A stretch of DNA of 64,000 nt from Distichodus sexfasciatus. Taxonomy: Eukaryota; Chordata; Actinopteri; Characiformes; Distichodontidae. Position numbers and translations under genes: made by a program. Where the stretch lies: the NCBI GenBank assembly GCA_032718565.1, contig JAVGVS010000097.1:626227-690226 (forward strand). The letters run 5' to 3'. This document shows positions 63,626 through 64,000 of this stretch, piece after piece; position 1 is the stretch's first letter; each line of letters opens with the position of its first letter. The notes beneath the pieces were generated by a model. That model did not search any database and had not been told where the DNA came from. It saw only the letters and a program-made list of their open reading frames with translations.

Positions 63626-63947
63626 GAGATTGAGGTTACCATCTTTTAATCATGGCAACAAAACCACACACTCTGAGATGCCACTATTCCACTTTTTAGC
63701 TGGTGTGCTGAAAGCAAAGTTGATTTTGACAGACAAGATTTTCAAGCCGGATCTCTTCATCCTTACAGAATGCGGCTACGGTTCGGGGAAGTTTCAATAA
63801 AGAAATATATCTTTATCTATATTTAAATATAGATGAAGAAAAAGCTGCCTTTCATTATTTACAGTAACGTTTCTGATTTGAGGCATTCTTTTCAGGACAG
63901 AATTCTTTTAAATTGCAACAAAAGAGATTTTTACAAGTTAAACAGAA

Positions 63948-63948
<1 letters not shown>

Positions 63949-63981
<33 letters not shown>
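63949..63981. repeat. (CA)n microsatellite
   Basis: About 16 CA units near the window end. 63630-63940 before it shows nothing recognised. Confidence 0.95.
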
Positions 63982-63984
<3 letters not shown>

Positions 63985-64000
63985 AGTCCAATACCATATT

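Overview
The window looks like ray-finned fish (teleost) nuclear DNA. It has one spliced vertebrate gene with large introns, AT-rich intergenic DNA, many CA, TTA/AAT and GA microsatellites, and dense tRNA-derived SINEs, hAT-like and Tc1-like DNA elements and non-LTR retrotransposon ends. Nothing bacterial or viral is evident. I cannot name the species.

The only protein-coding gene I can support is pmp22 (peripheral myelin protein 22, a four-pass membrane glycoprotein of compact myelin) on the + strand. It has a promoter with a TATA-like box and a perfect CRE (3654-3720), a noncoding exon 1 ending at 3810, and coding exons at 4622-4697, 5056-5149, 12344-12484 and 16533-16693. The 3' UTR probably ends near 18200. 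Splice phases (0, 1, 1) and the 141-nt exon 4 match the mammalian gene, and the family-length product would be 157 residues. As written, however, coding exon 2 is 76 nt rather than 78. This shifts the frame after codon 5 and stops translation after 13 codons. It is either an assembly error, an allele, or the start of decay of one pmp22 copy. The 3' UTR carries 8-mer seed matches for miR-9 and miR-29, two microRNAs reported to regulate mammalian PMP22.

Layout: 0-3.6 kb is repeat-rich upstream DNA. 3.6-18.2 kb is pmp22, whose introns hold SINEs, a tandem duplication, foldback elements and a GC-rich block. 18.2-64 kb has no recognisable gene. This would fit the long gene-poor interval between PMP22 and HS3ST3B1 in mammals, but that is an inference because no flanking gene is visible. 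The desert is a mosaic of three SINE families (called A, B and C here), at least four DNA-element families, retrotransposon tails, and scattered stretches with no recognised repeat that may be conserved noncoding elements.

The most unusual structures in the desert are a four-copy array of about 300-340-bp modules at 42.5-44.1 kb, four alternating foldback elements at 30.8-31.3 kb, an array of about 80-bp units at 54.9-55.6 kb with an inverted outlier near 58 kb, a 98-bp near-perfect hairpin at 35.43 kb, and two clean nested insertions with intact target duplications. I found no convincing undescribed gene system.
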